DNA of 64,000 bases from Rhodoplanes sp. (GTDB lineage: Bacteria; Pseudomonadota; Alphaproteobacteria; Rhizobiales; Xanthobacteraceae): contig NZ_JACAAX010000007.1 of NCBI RefSeq assembly GCF_013377085.1, positions 62,001-126,000 of the forward strand, written 5' to 3'. The notes under the pieces were generated by a model. It had not been told where the DNA came from and ran no database searches. It was given only the letters and a program-made list of their open reading frames with translations. Below are positions 14,727 to 24,025 of the stretch, one piece after another (position 1 is the stretch's first letter; each line of letters begins with the position of its first letter). The translations under genes and the position numbers were made by a program.

Positions 14727-17236
14727 TGGCCACCCTTGCCGATATCGTCCAGAAGGTCCGCATTGTCCACGAGATGCCCGGCGCCGAGGAGGCCGCCAAG
14801 AAACTGCGGGACGTCGCGTCTGCGCAGAAGGAAGTCGCATCCTCCTCGGTGTCCTATGAGAAGGCCGGGGCGGCGCTCACTTCCGGGTTTGAGAAGATGA
14901 CAACTCGCATCACTTCGGAGATGAACGCGCTTCGCCAGAACGAGACGGCGCAGCGGGCCGTTTCGGTAGCCCGTCAGGGCGCCCTTGATGCGGTTACGCT
15001 CGGATCGAAAGCGACCGCGCAGACGATCACAGATACGAGCAAGCTCGCGTCGCTGCTCGTGCAGGGGCTATCGCCGGCCATCGGCATCGTCGCGAAGGAC
15101 TCGGTAATGGCCGCGGGCATCGTGGGGCGCGAACTGGCGCCCGCCCTCGGCGCGGTGGGAAAGCAACTGCTTCCGCTCCTCGCAACGGCCGGGGGCTTCA
15201 TGGCCGCGGGCGCGGCGGTGCTGTATCTCGCGCACTCTGCCAGCGACGCCGTGGAGGCGTTCTCGAAATTCGAGGACCAATCGGTGACCATGCAAAACAT
15301 GATCACCGCCACCGGCTCGGCAGCGGGCCGAACGACCACGCAGGTGTTCAAGCTGGTCGACGAGATCGGAAACATCAACGAAACGCGTACCGCGGCGCAG
15401 GCGCTTCTTTCGTTCGGCAGCGTGTCGACCGACGTATTTGATCGGGCATTGCGATCGGCGAATGATCTATCCGCGACGGGGTTCGGCAGCATCACCTCGG
15501 CGGCCCGCGCGATGGGTCTCGTGCTGTCGGATCCGGCGAAAGGGTTCTCCGCCCTGGAGGCGGCTGGCCTGCGGTTCGGTGCTCGCCAGAAGGACTTGAT
15601 TATCGACATGGTCGAGACGGGCCGCTCCGTGGAGGCGCAACGGCTCATCCTCGAACTGCTCGCCGGCCAAATTGGTGGCGCGGGCGAAAAGCGCAGCGGG
15701 ACGCTCACCGGCGCGTGGACCGCGATGTCCGATGCGATGCAGCACAGCGGCGAGCAGTTCGGGCAACAGATTGCCTCTCTCACGAGCCTCGCAGACAAGC
15801 TCAATACCGTCGCGCATGCTCTCGAAACGATCAACAACTTCGGCATTGCCGAAGCCATCGCGAAGGGCATCCGCTCGCTTGCCGAGTCGACCATATCGTC
15901 CGGTCGGATGACGGGCGTCGGCGCCTTGGCCATCGGCGTCAGCCGGTTGCTGGGGCCGAGCAGCAGCACGTCCGAGGGGGTCGCTTCTACGGCGAGCCAA
16001 GCCGCGGCCACGGCCGCCGCCTCTGAGACTGATCGTCGGCGCAAGGAGTCGGTCGAGGCGGTCACGCTGGCGATCGAGAAGGAAACGGCCGCCGTCTACA
16101 AATCCGGGTGGCAGCTTGAGGTAGACAAGCGCATCCGTGACGCGAAGGTCTCGGCGGACTCGCAGGAGGGCAAACAGATCGCACTCGAAACGATCAGCAT
16201 GCTTGAGCAGCGGAAGGCTCAAGAGGATCTCACCGAGGCGAGAAAGACGGCCGAGGCCAACGCCCTCCGTGCGGCCGAGGCGGCGGCGAAGCGCGATCTT
16301 CAAGTGCGAGCGCATCTGCAGACTGCACAGCTCGAAATCGATCTGATCGGCAAGAGCGTGTTGGTTCAGTCCGAGCTTCGGGCGAACCTTGAGGCGCGGC
16401 AGCGGATCGAGCAAGACGCGCTTCGGACTCACACGTCGTTCAACAACAACGAGTATGAGAAAGAAAAGCTGATCAACGCAGAGCTTGCGAGGCAGGTTCA
16501 GCTCAGGGCTGAAATACAGCTAAAGAGCGACGTGAAATATGAATCGGACACGATGTTCATGTCGTCTAGCGATCAGTCGATCGCTAGTAGGATGCGCAGC
16601 ATTTATGGCGACGACTATAAGGCCCATATGAACGACAACATCGCCGTTCAGATGCGGTTCAACGATGCGCTCCGGACTACCTCGTCGCTCGCGTCTGATT
16701 TCGCTACCTCGTTCGCCAAGGATCTCCGCAACGGCCTCACGTCGGCGGACGCGCTGCGCAACTCGATCAACAAGCTCGCCGATAAGCTGATCGAGATGGC
16801 GGTGCAGAAACTCGTGCTGAGCGCCTTTGGTGCGCTGTCCGGTAGTGGTGGCCTGTCCGCCATTGCGTCGCTGTTCAAATCCGCGGACGGCAATGTGTTC
16901 TCGGGGGGCAACATCATGCCGTTCGCGAGCGGGGGCGTGATCACGTCGCCGATCATATTTCCGATGGCGAATGGTGCGGGCCTTGCTGGGGAGGCCGGAC
17001 CGGAGGCGATCGTGCCACTCAAGCGCGGTGCTGACGGCAAGCTCGGCGTGTCGTCGTCGGGCGGCAGCGGCGGCGCGTCCGTGACGGTGGCGCCGGTGGT
17101 CAACGTGACGATGCCGAGCAACGCCAAGTCGGGCGACGGTAAGGCGTTCGGCAACGAAGCGGCGGCGGCGATCGTCTCAATCGTCAAAGACACGCTCCTG
17201 CGCGAGCAGCGGGCAGGGGGGATGTTGAGAGGATGA
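14726..17236 (+). CDS. Tail length tape measure protein
   Basis: An 836-residue protein starting in a TAATG overlap. The N-terminal 120 residues are coiled-coil-like. Hydrophobic helices (about 115-175) follow, and residues 180-330 match the prophage tape-measure domain type (TMP_2), including FEDQSVTMQNMITATGSA. Residues 440-620 are a long charged coiled coil. The C-terminus, with FASGGVITSPIIFPMANG and LAGEAGPEAIVPLKRG, is typical of lambda gpH-type proteins. At about 0.15 nm per residue the tail would be near 125 nm, which is an inference from the helix rule. The longest late gene before gpJ, it fixes the siphovirus morphology. Confidence 0.92.
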   Translation: MATLADIVQKVRIVHEMPGAEEAAKKLRDVASAQKEVASSSVSYEKAGAALTSGFEKMTTRITSEMNALRQNETAQRAVSVARQGALDAVTLGSKATAQTITDTSKLASLLVQGLSPAIGIVAKDSVMAAGIVGRELAPALGAVGKQLLPLLATAGGFMAAGAAVLYLAHSASDAVEAFSKFEDQSVTMQNMITATGSAAGRTTTQVFKLVDEIGNINETRTAAQALLSFGSVSTDVFDRALRSANDLSATGFGSITSAARAMGLVLSDPAKGFSALEAAGLRFGARQKDLIIDMVETGRSVEAQRLILELLAGQIGGAGEKRSGTLTGAWTAMSDAMQHSGEQFGQQIASLTSLADKLNTVAHALETINNFGIAEAIAKGIRSLAESTISSGRMTGVGALAIGVSRLLGPSSSTSEGVASTASQAAATAAASETDRRRKESVEAVTLAIEKETAAVYKSGWQLEVDKRIRDAKVSADSQEGKQIALETISMLEQRKAQEDLTEARKTAEANALRAAEAAAKRDLQVRAHLQTAQLEIDLIGKSVLVQSELRANLEARQRIEQDALRTHTSFNNNEYEKEKLINAELARQVQLRAEIQLKSDVKYESDTMFMSSSDQSIASRMRSIYGDDYKAHMNDNIAVQMRFNDALRTTSSLASDFATSFAKDLRNGLTSADALRNSINKLADKLIEMAVQKLVLSAFGALSGSGGLSAIASLFKSADGNVFSGGNIMPFASGGVITSPIIFPMANGAGLAGEAGPEAIVPLKRGADGKLGVSSSGGSGGASVTVAPVVNVTMPSNAKSGDGKAFGNEAAAAIVSIVKDTLLREQRAGGMLRG

Positions 17237-17589
17237 GCACGCTACCGAGCTTCGCACCACCCCGCAGCCCCAGCATCAACGGCACGCAACTGATCACGAC
17301 GCCGCGCATGCGGCGGGTGAAATACGGCGATGGCTACAGCCAACGGCAGGCGGATGGGATCAACATATTCCCGCACACGGCAACGCTGAAATGGGAAACG
17401 CTTGCCTACGCAGATGCGCAGGCGATCGACGCGTTTTTCATCGCGCTCGGCGCCTCCGGGGCGTTTCTCTATGCGCACCCGGGGGACCAGACGACGCGCA
17501 AATGGACCGTGACCACATGGACGCGGCCACAGGTCGGGTACGCGTACCAATCGCTGCAGGCCGAGCTTACCGAGGAGTTTGATCCATGA
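17233..17589 (+). CDS. Minor tail protein, gpM-like
   Basis: A 118-residue distal-tail protein. The segment MRRVKYGDGYSQRQADGIN is the hallmark of the lambda gpM/phage_min_tail group (YGDGY.QR..DG). It is followed by LKWETL, AFFIALGASGAFLY and a final KWTVTTW strand. It overlaps the tape measure (ATGA) and the next gene (ATGA). It would help seal the tail tip around the tape measure C-terminus. Confidence 0.85.
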   Translation: MSTLPSFAPPRSPSINGTQLITTPRMRRVKYGDGYSQRQADGINIFPHTATLKWETLAYADAQAIDAFFIALGASGAFLYAHPGDQTTRKWTVTTWTRPQVGYAYQSLQAELTEEFDP

Positions 17590-19721
17590 GTCTCGATCTC
17601 AATGTGACTCCGGTCACCTCGGGCGCGGCCATCTCTTCCACGGACTATCTGTTCGGGGCAGCGGGTCCGGCGGACCCGTCGCCGCAGCCGTACACGTTCG
17701 CGGCCATCTCGCAATACATCGTCCGGGTCACGGCGATGACGGGCGACGCGGGCGCGGGGGGCCTCACCGGGCTCGTTCCGGCCCCCGCCGCGGGCGACGC
17801 CGCCGCCGGCAAGTTCCTCGGCGCCGGTGGCGCTTGGGCGGTGCCGGTGACCGCGCCCCTGGACGCGGACTATCTGGTCCGGACGGCGCAGACGGGCCTC
17901 TCGGCCGAGCGTGTCGTGACGGACAATGCGCCGGTCACGTGGGATTGGTCGACGCCGGGCGTCGTCAAGGTCAACGTCGCCACCATGGGCGGCGACACGG
18001 GTACGGGCGGCACCAAGGGGCTCGTGCCGGCGCCGGCAGCCGGCGATGCGGCCGGTTCGAAGTTTCTCAAGGCGGATGGCACGTGGACGGCGGTTGTCAC
18101 GAGCATCGCGGACGCGTCGATCACGAATGCCAAACTCGCCACGATGGCGGCCCACACGTTCAAGGGCAACAACACCGCCGCCGTGGCGGCGGCGCGCGAT
18201 CTCACCGCCGCGCAGATCACCGCCGAGTTGAACGCGATGACCGGCGACACGGGCGCGGGCGGCACCAAGGGGCTCGTGCCGGCGCCGGCCGCGGGCGACG
18301 CCGCCGCCACCAAGTTCCTACGCGCCGATGGCACGTGGGCTGTGACGGCCGGCGGCGCCATGTTCTCGTTTTTCAAATTCACGGCCTCGGCAGGCCAGAC
18401 GGTTTTCACCGGGACGGATGGCAACGGCGCGACGCTGCTTTACACCGCGAACAATGTCACCGTTATCCGGTTTGGCCGCACGCTCACGCCGGGCGACGAC
18501 TACACCGCGACCAACGGCACCAGCATCACGCTCGCGAGCGCGTGCAACACGGGCGATCCGATTCTCATCTACGCGTCGTCGGTCAACAATCAGACGGCGG
18601 CGCCGAGCGCGGCATTCGCCCAATTCACCTACGATTGCGCGGCCGGGCAGACAGCGTTTTCTGGACCTGACAAGAATGCGGCGACGCTCGCCTACACGCC
18701 CAACGCGATCGAGGTGTTTCTCGATGGCCGGCTGCAGATGCCGTTCAACGGCACGGACGGCGACTATATCGCGACCAACGGCACCAGCATCGCACTGATC
18801 AGCGGGGCGCTCGCCGGCGACAGTCTGCGCGTCATCGCTTGGTCGATCGTCGGCGTATCGAGCGCGGTGGTCGTCGACAGCGCGCAGTCGTTTTCGGAAC
18901 CGCAGCGCGCACAAGCTCAGGTGAACATCGGGCTCGGCCTGTCGTTCAGGAACCGCCTGTTCAACGGCACCTGCGCCGTCAACCAGCGCGGCGTCTCTGG
19001 CACCGTGACGCTCGCGGCGGGCGTTTACGGACATGACCGTTTCAAGGCCGGCGCGGGTGGCTGTACCTACACGTTCACGACCGTGGGCGCCGACACTCAG
19101 ATCACCATCACGGCCGGCACGCTGCTGCAGGTGATCGAGGACATCAACGTGGAGGGCGGCACCTACACGGCGTCGTGGGTCGGCACCGCAACGGCTCGCA
19201 TCTATCAGGGTGCCGCGTCCGGATCGTATCTCGCCGGCCCGCAGACCGTGCTCGGCCTCACGGCCAAGACAGCCACGACGATCGAATGGTCGACCGGCAC
19301 GCTCACCGATGCGCAGTTCGAGCCGGGCAGCAAGGCGACGAGTTTCGAGCGGCGGCCGTTCGGGTTCGAGCTGTCGCTGTGCCAGAAATACTTTTGCAAA
19401 AGCTACGCGGTTGGCACTGCTCCAGGTTCTACTATTTCGGCTGGAAGTAACGGAATTGTAGCTCCTAATTTTTCGTCAGGGGGATCCGGCTTTGGAGTCA
19501 CGACATTCCCGTCTGCTCCAATGAGGGTGACGCCTACTGTTGTTGTTTATGATGGTGCGGGTACATCAAACAAAGTGTCCTATTACGACGGCTCATGGAA
19601 AAACAATGGTGCTGCCGGCAGTTTGATTTCCAACGGACCCACTGTGTTCACGCTTAATTTTTCCTCCATAGCATCCTGCCTCTATCAGGGGTTCGATTAC
19701 ACTGCCAGCGCGGAGCTTTAA
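17586..19721 (+). CDS. Tail fibre protein with triplicated shaft motif
   Basis: A 711-residue fibre. Residues 50-255 hold three copies of a motif MTGDTGAGGTKGLVPAPAAG continuing to KFL.ADGTW, spaced 83-84 residues apart, as in trimeric shaft repeats. Residues 260-420 hold two repeated 80-residue beta units (FTASAGQTVFTG and FDCAAGQTAFSG types). From residue 455 comes a tip module that starts RNRLFNG and contains ELSLCQKYF; this module is repeated in the next two genes. Base composition shifts to A/T-richer, differently used codons at about 19390-19700, the distal tip, which suggests exchange of the receptor-binding end. Confidence 0.8.
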   Translation: MSLDLNVTPVTSGAAISSTDYLFGAAGPADPSPQPYTFAAISQYIVRVTAMTGDAGAGGLTGLVPAPAAGDAAAGKFLGAGGAWAVPVTAPLDADYLVRTAQTGLSAERVVTDNAPVTWDWSTPGVVKVNVATMGGDTGTGGTKGLVPAPAAGDAAGSKFLKADGTWTAVVTSIADASITNAKLATMAAHTFKGNNTAAVAAARDLTAAQITAELNAMTGDTGAGGTKGLVPAPAAGDAAATKFLRADGTWAVTAGGAMFSFFKFTASAGQTVFTGTDGNGATLLYTANNVTVIRFGRTLTPGDDYTATNGTSITLASACNTGDPILIYASSVNNQTAAPSAAFAQFTYDCAAGQTAFSGPDKNAATLAYTPNAIEVFLDGRLQMPFNGTDGDYIATNGTSIALISGALAGDSLRVIAWSIVGVSSAVVVDSAQSFSEPQRAQAQVNIGLGLSFRNRLFNGTCAVNQRGVSGTVTLAAGVYGHDRFKAGAGGCTYTFTTVGADTQITITAGTLLQVIEDINVEGGTYTASWVGTATARIYQGAASGSYLAGPQTVLGLTAKTATTIEWSTGTLTDAQFEPGSKATSFERRPFGFELSLCQKYFCKSYAVGTAPGSTISAGSNGIVAPNFSSGGSGFGVTTFPSAPMRVTPTVVVYDGAGTSNKVSYYDGSWKNNGAAGSLISNGPTVFTLNFSSIASCLYQGFDYTASAEL
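17736..18338 (+). repeat. Three in-frame copies of a fibre shaft repeat
   Basis: Copies begin at 17736, 17985 and 18237 and each covers about 34 codons (motif M.GD.G.GG.KGLVPAPAAGD, then KFL.A.GTW). Copies two and three are nearly identical over long stretches of DNA; copy one has diverged. Such nearly identical blocks can recombine and change fibre length. Confidence 0.8.
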
Positions 19722-19724
19722 GCC

Positions 19725-20492
19725 ATGACCGCCACTCTCACATCAGCCGCGGCCAGCCTCGATCGCGGCCCCTGGTCGTTCCGCAACAGGCTGCTCAACG
19801 GTGCCGGTTGGCACAATCAGCGTGTCGTCAGCGGCACCGTTACGCTTGCGGCCGGCGTATACGGGCATGATCGATGGAAGGCCGGCGCGGGTGGCTGCAC
19901 CTACACGTTCGCGACGAGCGGCGCCGACACGGTGTTCACGATCACGGCCGGCACGCTGTTGCAGGTCATCGAAAACATCAACATCGAGGGTGGAACCTAC
20001 ACCGCCTCGTGGGTCGGCACCGCAACGGCCCGCATCTATCAGGGCGCCGCGTCCGGATCGTATGCCGCGAGCGGTTTCACCGTCACCGGCCTTGCGGCCA
20101 AGACGGCTACGGCGATCGAGTTCAGCACCGGCACGATGTCGCTGGCGCAGGTAGAACCGGGCTCGTTCGTCACGCCGTTCGAGCGGCGGTTCGTGCCGTT
20201 CGAGCTGTCGCTGTGCCAGCGATATTTCGAGATCGATGGCGGCTACAATCCCGACAAGGCAATGTACGAAGCCTATGGGATCTCTGGCAACAACTACAAC
20301 GCATTCGTCCGCTATTTGGCCCCGAAGCGAGCCGTCCCGACCCTGACCATCACCAACGTCGCGGCTGGCGGCTTCAACACCGCTATAGACTATCAGGAGT
20401 CGGGGATCGAAGGATTTCGCGTTCGCCATACGGCGACGTCGACCGGCACCATTTACTACATCGATAGTTGGAAAGCGGAAGCGGAGCTTTAA
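19725..20492 (+). CDS. Tail fibre tip paralogue 1
   Basis: A 255-residue protein that starts 3 bases after the stop of the long fibre. From residue 18 (SFRNRLLNGAGWHNQ) to about residue 165 it is nearly the same as the C-terminal module of that fibre: GVYGHDRWKAGAGGCTYTF, then ITAGTLLQVIENINIEGG and ELSLCQRYF. After that the two differ completely. It lacks the shaft repeats. It looks like a duplicated receptor-binding module with a different distal tip, possibly expressed as a separate subunit or as a stored alternative. Confidence 0.7.
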   Translation: MTATLTSAAASLDRGPWSFRNRLLNGAGWHNQRVVSGTVTLAAGVYGHDRWKAGAGGCTYTFATSGADTVFTITAGTLLQVIENINIEGGTYTASWVGTATARIYQGAASGSYAASGFTVTGLAAKTATAIEFSTGTMSLAQVEPGSFVTPFERRFVPFELSLCQRYFEIDGGYNPDKAMYEAYGISGNNYNAFVRYLAPKRAVPTLTITNVAAGGFNTAIDYQESGIEGFRVRHTATSTGTIYYIDSWKAEAEL

Positions 20493-20495
20493 CCC

Positions 20496-21572
20496 ATGAC
20501 CGAGTCCCGAGCACGCTTCGCCGCATCACGCGACCCCGCGCGAGCCCGCCGCAACCGCATCGTTAACGGCGGCATGATGGTGAGCCAAGAGAACGGGAGC
20601 GCGGTGGGAACAGCTAGCGGCTTCTACCCTGCCGACCAGTGGCCGTATGTTGGTATTCACGACGGTGCGGTTCAGGTCGCACAGGTCGCTAGCGTCACAC
20701 CGGAAGGTTCACCAAATCGCATCCGAGTAACTGTGACTACCGCGGACACCAGCATCGCCGCGGGTCAGTATGCAATCCTGCTGCAGAAGCTTGAAGGCTT
20801 CAACGTCGCCGACTTCATATGGGGTACGGCGTCTGCGAAGGCCACAATTCTGCGCGTGGGGGTCAAAGCTCCGGCCGGCACATACGGAGTCTCGATCCGT
20901 AACAACGCTACCGATCGGTCCGTGGTCGCCAACATGGTCATCTCGGGAGGCGAGGCGAACACGGACGTTGTCAAGACACTCGTCTTCACGGGCGACACCG
21001 CCGGGACGTGGACGAAGGACAACACGGCCGGGATGATCATGACCATTGCACTGGCGGCTGGATCGACATTCCAGGGCTCTCTCGGCGTGCAGGCTGGATC
21101 GATCATCGCGACAAGCAGCCAGTTCAACTTCCTCGGCACGGTCGGCAACGTCTTCGAGTTGTTCGACGTCGGTTTCTACCTCGACCCCGACGCGACCGGC
21201 GCGGCACCCCCGTGGGAGCTGCCGGACTACGCGGACGAGCTGCGGCGGTGTCTATGGTTTTGGGAGAAGACATACCCCAGGGCATCGCCCCCCGGTACAG
21301 CCACGTCAGCGGGAATGATGGGGGCGGTTGCAGCGTCGGCGGGGGCCATTCTAGGAACATTTGTGTTCAAATCCCCAAAGCGCGCCGCGCCGACAGTTAC
21401 GCTATACGGCGAGAGCGGCACCAGTGGGGTCATATCTGCTGTCGGCGGCGGGAATACCGCGGCTGCCACTGCGTCGGGCGTTACAGAAAGCGGCTTCTTC
21501 CAGATCACGACGAGCGGTCTAACCGCGGGCGCGGTTTACTACACCCACTTCAAAGCGGACTCGAGGCTCTGA
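20496..21572 (+). CDS. Tail fibre tip paralogue 2
   Basis: A 358-residue protein, again 3 bases after the previous stop and again starting MT. It has the shared opening RNRIVNGGMMVSQ near residue 23, then a diverged carbohydrate-binding-like beta region (about 40-220), then LPDYADELRRCLWFWEKTY, which corresponds to the LSLCQ.YF hinge of the other two. A unique tip of about 100 residues follows. It is a more distant member of the same three-gene family. Confidence 0.65.
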   Translation: MTESRARFAASRDPARARRNRIVNGGMMVSQENGSAVGTASGFYPADQWPYVGIHDGAVQVAQVASVTPEGSPNRIRVTVTTADTSIAAGQYAILLQKLEGFNVADFIWGTASAKATILRVGVKAPAGTYGVSIRNNATDRSVVANMVISGGEANTDVVKTLVFTGDTAGTWTKDNTAGMIMTIALAAGSTFQGSLGVQAGSIIATSSQFNFLGTVGNVFELFDVGFYLDPDATGAAPPWELPDYADELRRCLWFWEKTYPRASPPGTATSAGMMGAVAASAGAILGTFVFKSPKRAAPTVTLYGESGTSGVISAVGGGNTAAATASGVTESGFFQITTSGLTAGAVYYTHFKADSRL

Positions 21573-21574
21573 TC

Positions 21575-21949
21575 ATGACATACAAACTCACTTCCGGCAC
21601 CAGCATCCTCCGCAGCGACGGCGCGTGCATCCCGGCGGACCCGGCCAATTCCGACTATGCCGCCTATCTGGCGTGGGTGGAGGCTGGCAACACGCCCGTG
21701 CCCTACGTGGCGCCGGTCCCGCCGCCGCTGACTCGCCTCTACAAATCCACGGTGTGGCGGCGCGCGACGGACGCGGAGGCCAGCACGATCGACGCCCAAC
21801 TCCAGGCCGCGCCCGCACGCCTTCGCCGGCTGTGGGACGACAGCACAGTGCTGGATACCGACGCGGCCGAGTTCGCGGCGCTGTCCGCTGGGTTCGTCGC
21901 GGCGTTCGGGCAGTCGCGCGCGGGCGAGCTGCTCGCCCCCGAAATGTAG
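21575..21949 (+). CDS. Small fibre-associated phage protein
   Basis: A 124-residue protein starting at MTYKLTSG 2 bases after the fibre stop; a longer frame from 21008 lies over the fibre gene and is rejected. The first 40 residues (SILRSDGACIPADPANSDYAAYLAWVEAGN) resemble the short tail-fibre accessory proteins that follow fibre genes in many phages. The second half is helical and acidic. A fibre assembly or attachment role is likely but unproven. Confidence 0.55.
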   Translation: MTYKLTSGTSILRSDGACIPADPANSDYAAYLAWVEAGNTPVPYVAPVPPPLTRLYKSTVWRRATDAEASTIDAQLQAAPARLRRLWDDSTVLDTDAAEFAALSAGFVAAFGQSRAGELLAPEM

Positions 21950-21959
21950 GTGGCCTGCC

Positions 21960-22745
21960 ATGACCGAAACCGTCGCGGCCCATGTGCAGCGTGCTTCGCA
22001 GGGGGCGAAGCTGGAGCTTTTCACGATCGACGCGACGGCGATTGGCGGCGAGGTTTATCACTTCGTCAATGAGGCGCTGCCCGCGTCGGACGCTAACCCC
22101 ATGACATGGAACGGCGCACAGCTTCAATGGAGCGGCGCCGCTCTGACGTGGAAGCAGAATCAATCGATCGTCTTTGCGGGCATCGAATACTCGCCGATGC
22201 CTATCAACTCTACGGGCTGGCAGCGATCGGGGAAAGGGACGCTGCCGCGTCCAACGATCACCGTGTCGAATATCACGGGCGTGTTCTCGTATCTGAATCT
22301 GCTGTTTTCGGATCTGATCGGGGTCAGTGTCACGCGAACAAGAACCTACGCATGGGCGCTCGACACGGAGCCCACGGCGGACCCCTCTGCGATCATCTAT
22401 CCGCTCGACAAGTTCCTGATCGCTCGCAAGACGGCGCAGAACAATGAGGCTGTCTGCTACGAACTGGCCGCGAAAATGGATCTTGAAGGGCGGCAGTTTC
22501 CGGGCCGCCCGATGCTGCAGAACGCATGCATGAACGTCTATAGACGGTGGAATGGACTCGCGTTCGATTACAGCAAGGCGACGTGCCCCTACGCGGGCAC
22601 GACCTATCGGAACAAGCTGGGCACGCCGACGATCGCCGCAAATGATTCCTGCGGCAAGCGGCTCGCCGAGTGCGTTGCGCGCTATGGGGTTGCGGCGGAT
22701 CTTCCATTCGCTGCTTTCCCGGGCATCGATCGTGTTCAATCCTGA
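21960..22745 (+). CDS. Minor tail protein L (gpL-like, Fe-S type)
   Basis: A 261-residue tail-tip hub protein of the lambda gpL family. The first domain has the pattern LELFTIDAT, then FAGIEYSPMPI and LPRPTITVSN. The C-terminal domain keeps four cysteines at 190, 209, 231 and 238 (NACMNVYR, TCPY, DSCGKRLAEC), the set expected for the [4Fe-4S] cluster of gpL. The gene order gpL-gpK-gpI-gpJ is that of lambda. It overlaps gpK by about 14 bases. Confidence 0.88.
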   Translation: MTETVAAHVQRASQGAKLELFTIDATAIGGEVYHFVNEALPASDANPMTWNGAQLQWSGAALTWKQNQSIVFAGIEYSPMPINSTGWQRSGKGTLPRPTITVSNITGVFSYLNLLFSDLIGVSVTRTRTYAWALDTEPTADPSAIIYPLDKFLIARKTAQNNEAVCYELAAKMDLEGRQFPGRPMLQNACMNVYRRWNGLAFDYSKATCPYAGTTYRNKLGTPTIAANDSCGKRLAECVARYGVAADLPFAAFPGIDRVQS

Positions 22746-23424
22746 TGTGGAGATCGCGGCTCGGCGGCACGCAATCGCCGAGTACCCGCGGGAGTGCGTG
22801 GGCTTCGTGTTGGACGGAGTCTATGCGCCACAATTGAACCTGTCCGAAACCCCCGAGCGCAACTACACGCTCGCCGCCGACGCATGGTCCGACGATATCG
22901 AGGCCGTGATCCACTCGCACCCGGGGGGCACGTGCTCGCCGTCCAGGGCCGACATGCAGTCCCAAGCGTCGGCCGATATCCCCTACGGCATCACAGTGAC
23001 GGACGGGGCCGACGCGACCCCCATTGTATGGTTCGGCGACTCCGTGCTCGACGAGCCCCTTGTCGGCCGCCCGTTCCTCGAAAACGTCACGGACTGCTTC
23101 GAACTTGGCCGTGCCTACTTCTGGCAGGCACAGCGCATATGGATTCCGCCGTTCCCGCGTGATCCGACGTGGTGGGAAGACGGTGGCGACCTCATCACCG
23201 AGAACCTGCGCCGCGCGGGGTTCGCTCCGGTGGAGGCCCCCACGCCCGGCGACGTGCTGCTGATAGGCCCCGCGGGGCGGCTCAACCACATCGCCATCCT
23301 GCTCGACGGAAACCTGATGCTGCACCACCGCGCGGGGCAACTGTCCCGGCGCGAGCCCTGGTCGGGCGCATGGCGCCGGCTGACTCGATCGATTGTGAGG
23401 CACGACAATGGAACAGCCCCGTGA
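22732..23424 (+). CDS. Tail tip assembly peptidase (gpK-like, JAMM plus NlpC/P60)
   Basis: A 230-residue protein with two enzyme domains. The N-terminal JAB/MPN metalloprotease shows E21 (ECVGF), H61-S-H63 and D74, in the spacing HxHx10D. The C-terminal NlpC/P60-like domain shows a Cys in TDCFELGR (C122) and a His in NHIAILLDG. Lambda gpK has the same arrangement and may cut peptidoglycan during DNA entry or process the tail tip. The GTG start at 22732 gives the normal N-terminus; ATG 22684 in the same frame is an alternative. It overlaps gpI by 17 bases. Confidence 0.85.
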   Translation: MFNPDVEIAARRHAIAEYPRECVGFVLDGVYAPQLNLSETPERNYTLAADAWSDDIEAVIHSHPGGTCSPSRADMQSQASADIPYGITVTDGADATPIVWFGDSVLDEPLVGRPFLENVTDCFELGRAYFWQAQRIWIPPFPRDPTWWEDGGDLITENLRRAGFAPVEAPTPGDVLLIGPAGRLNHIAILLDGNLMLHHRAGQLSRREPWSGAWRRLTRSIVRHDNGTAP

Positions 23425-24025
23425 CGTCTATCTGCATGGATCGCTCGGGCGGCGCTTCGGGCGGCACTTCCGGCTGGCGGTTTCGACGCCGGCCGAAGCC
23501 GTATGGGCGCTGTGCTCGCAGATCAAGGGGCTGCGCGATGCCATCCGAGAGGGCGCGTTCCGGGTGGTCGCCGGCCCTCGCGGGGGGCGCCGGGACCGCG
23601 CCGAGGACGAGCTTGTGGCCGGGTTCAGCCGCGCGCTCCATATCGTCCCGGTGGTCGCGGGGGCGGGCGGCAAGGGATTCATCATCGCGGGGCTAACGCT
23701 GATGGCCGCGGCCGTGGCGTTCGCGGTAGCCGGCCCCATGGGGTCCATGGGCGTGTTCGCCGCGATGGGCGCCACGACGGTGTTCGGGGTCAGCACAGCC
23801 ACAATCGCCCTTGTTGGCGTTGCTTTGACACTTCAAGGCGTATCGATGTTGCTGGCGAGCAAAGCGGACACCGCGGCTGCGGCGTCGGATGCGTCGACCA
23901 GCTCCTTTCTGTTCGGGGGCGATCCCGGGCGCCCGGTTGCGGGGCGGCCCGTTCCCGTGTCGTTCGGCACCACTCTGGTGACGGCGATTCCGATCTCCGT
24001 ACAATTCCGAGTGGCGGCGCTCTGA
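23408..24025 (+). CDS. Tail assembly protein I (gpI-like)
   Basis: A 205-residue protein with the gpI/ubiquitin-like N-terminus (DVYLHGSLGRRFG, then FRLAVSTPAEAVWALCSQIKG). The middle is glycine-rich and hydrophobic, with two possible membrane or aggregation-prone segments (about 95-155). The C-terminal FGGDPGRPVAGRPVPVSFG is typical of the family. It lies between gpK and gpJ and shares TGATG with the latter. It is needed for assembly and, by analogy with lambda, may not remain in the virion. Confidence 0.85.
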   Translation: MEQPRDVYLHGSLGRRFGRHFRLAVSTPAEAVWALCSQIKGLRDAIREGAFRVVAGPRGGRRDRAEDELVAGFSRALHIVPVVAGAGGKGFIIAGLTLMAAAVAFAVAGPMGSMGVFAAMGATTVFGVSTATIALVGVALTLQGVSMLLASKADTAAAASDASTSSFLFGGDPGRPVAGRPVPVSFGTTLVTAIPISVQFRVAAL

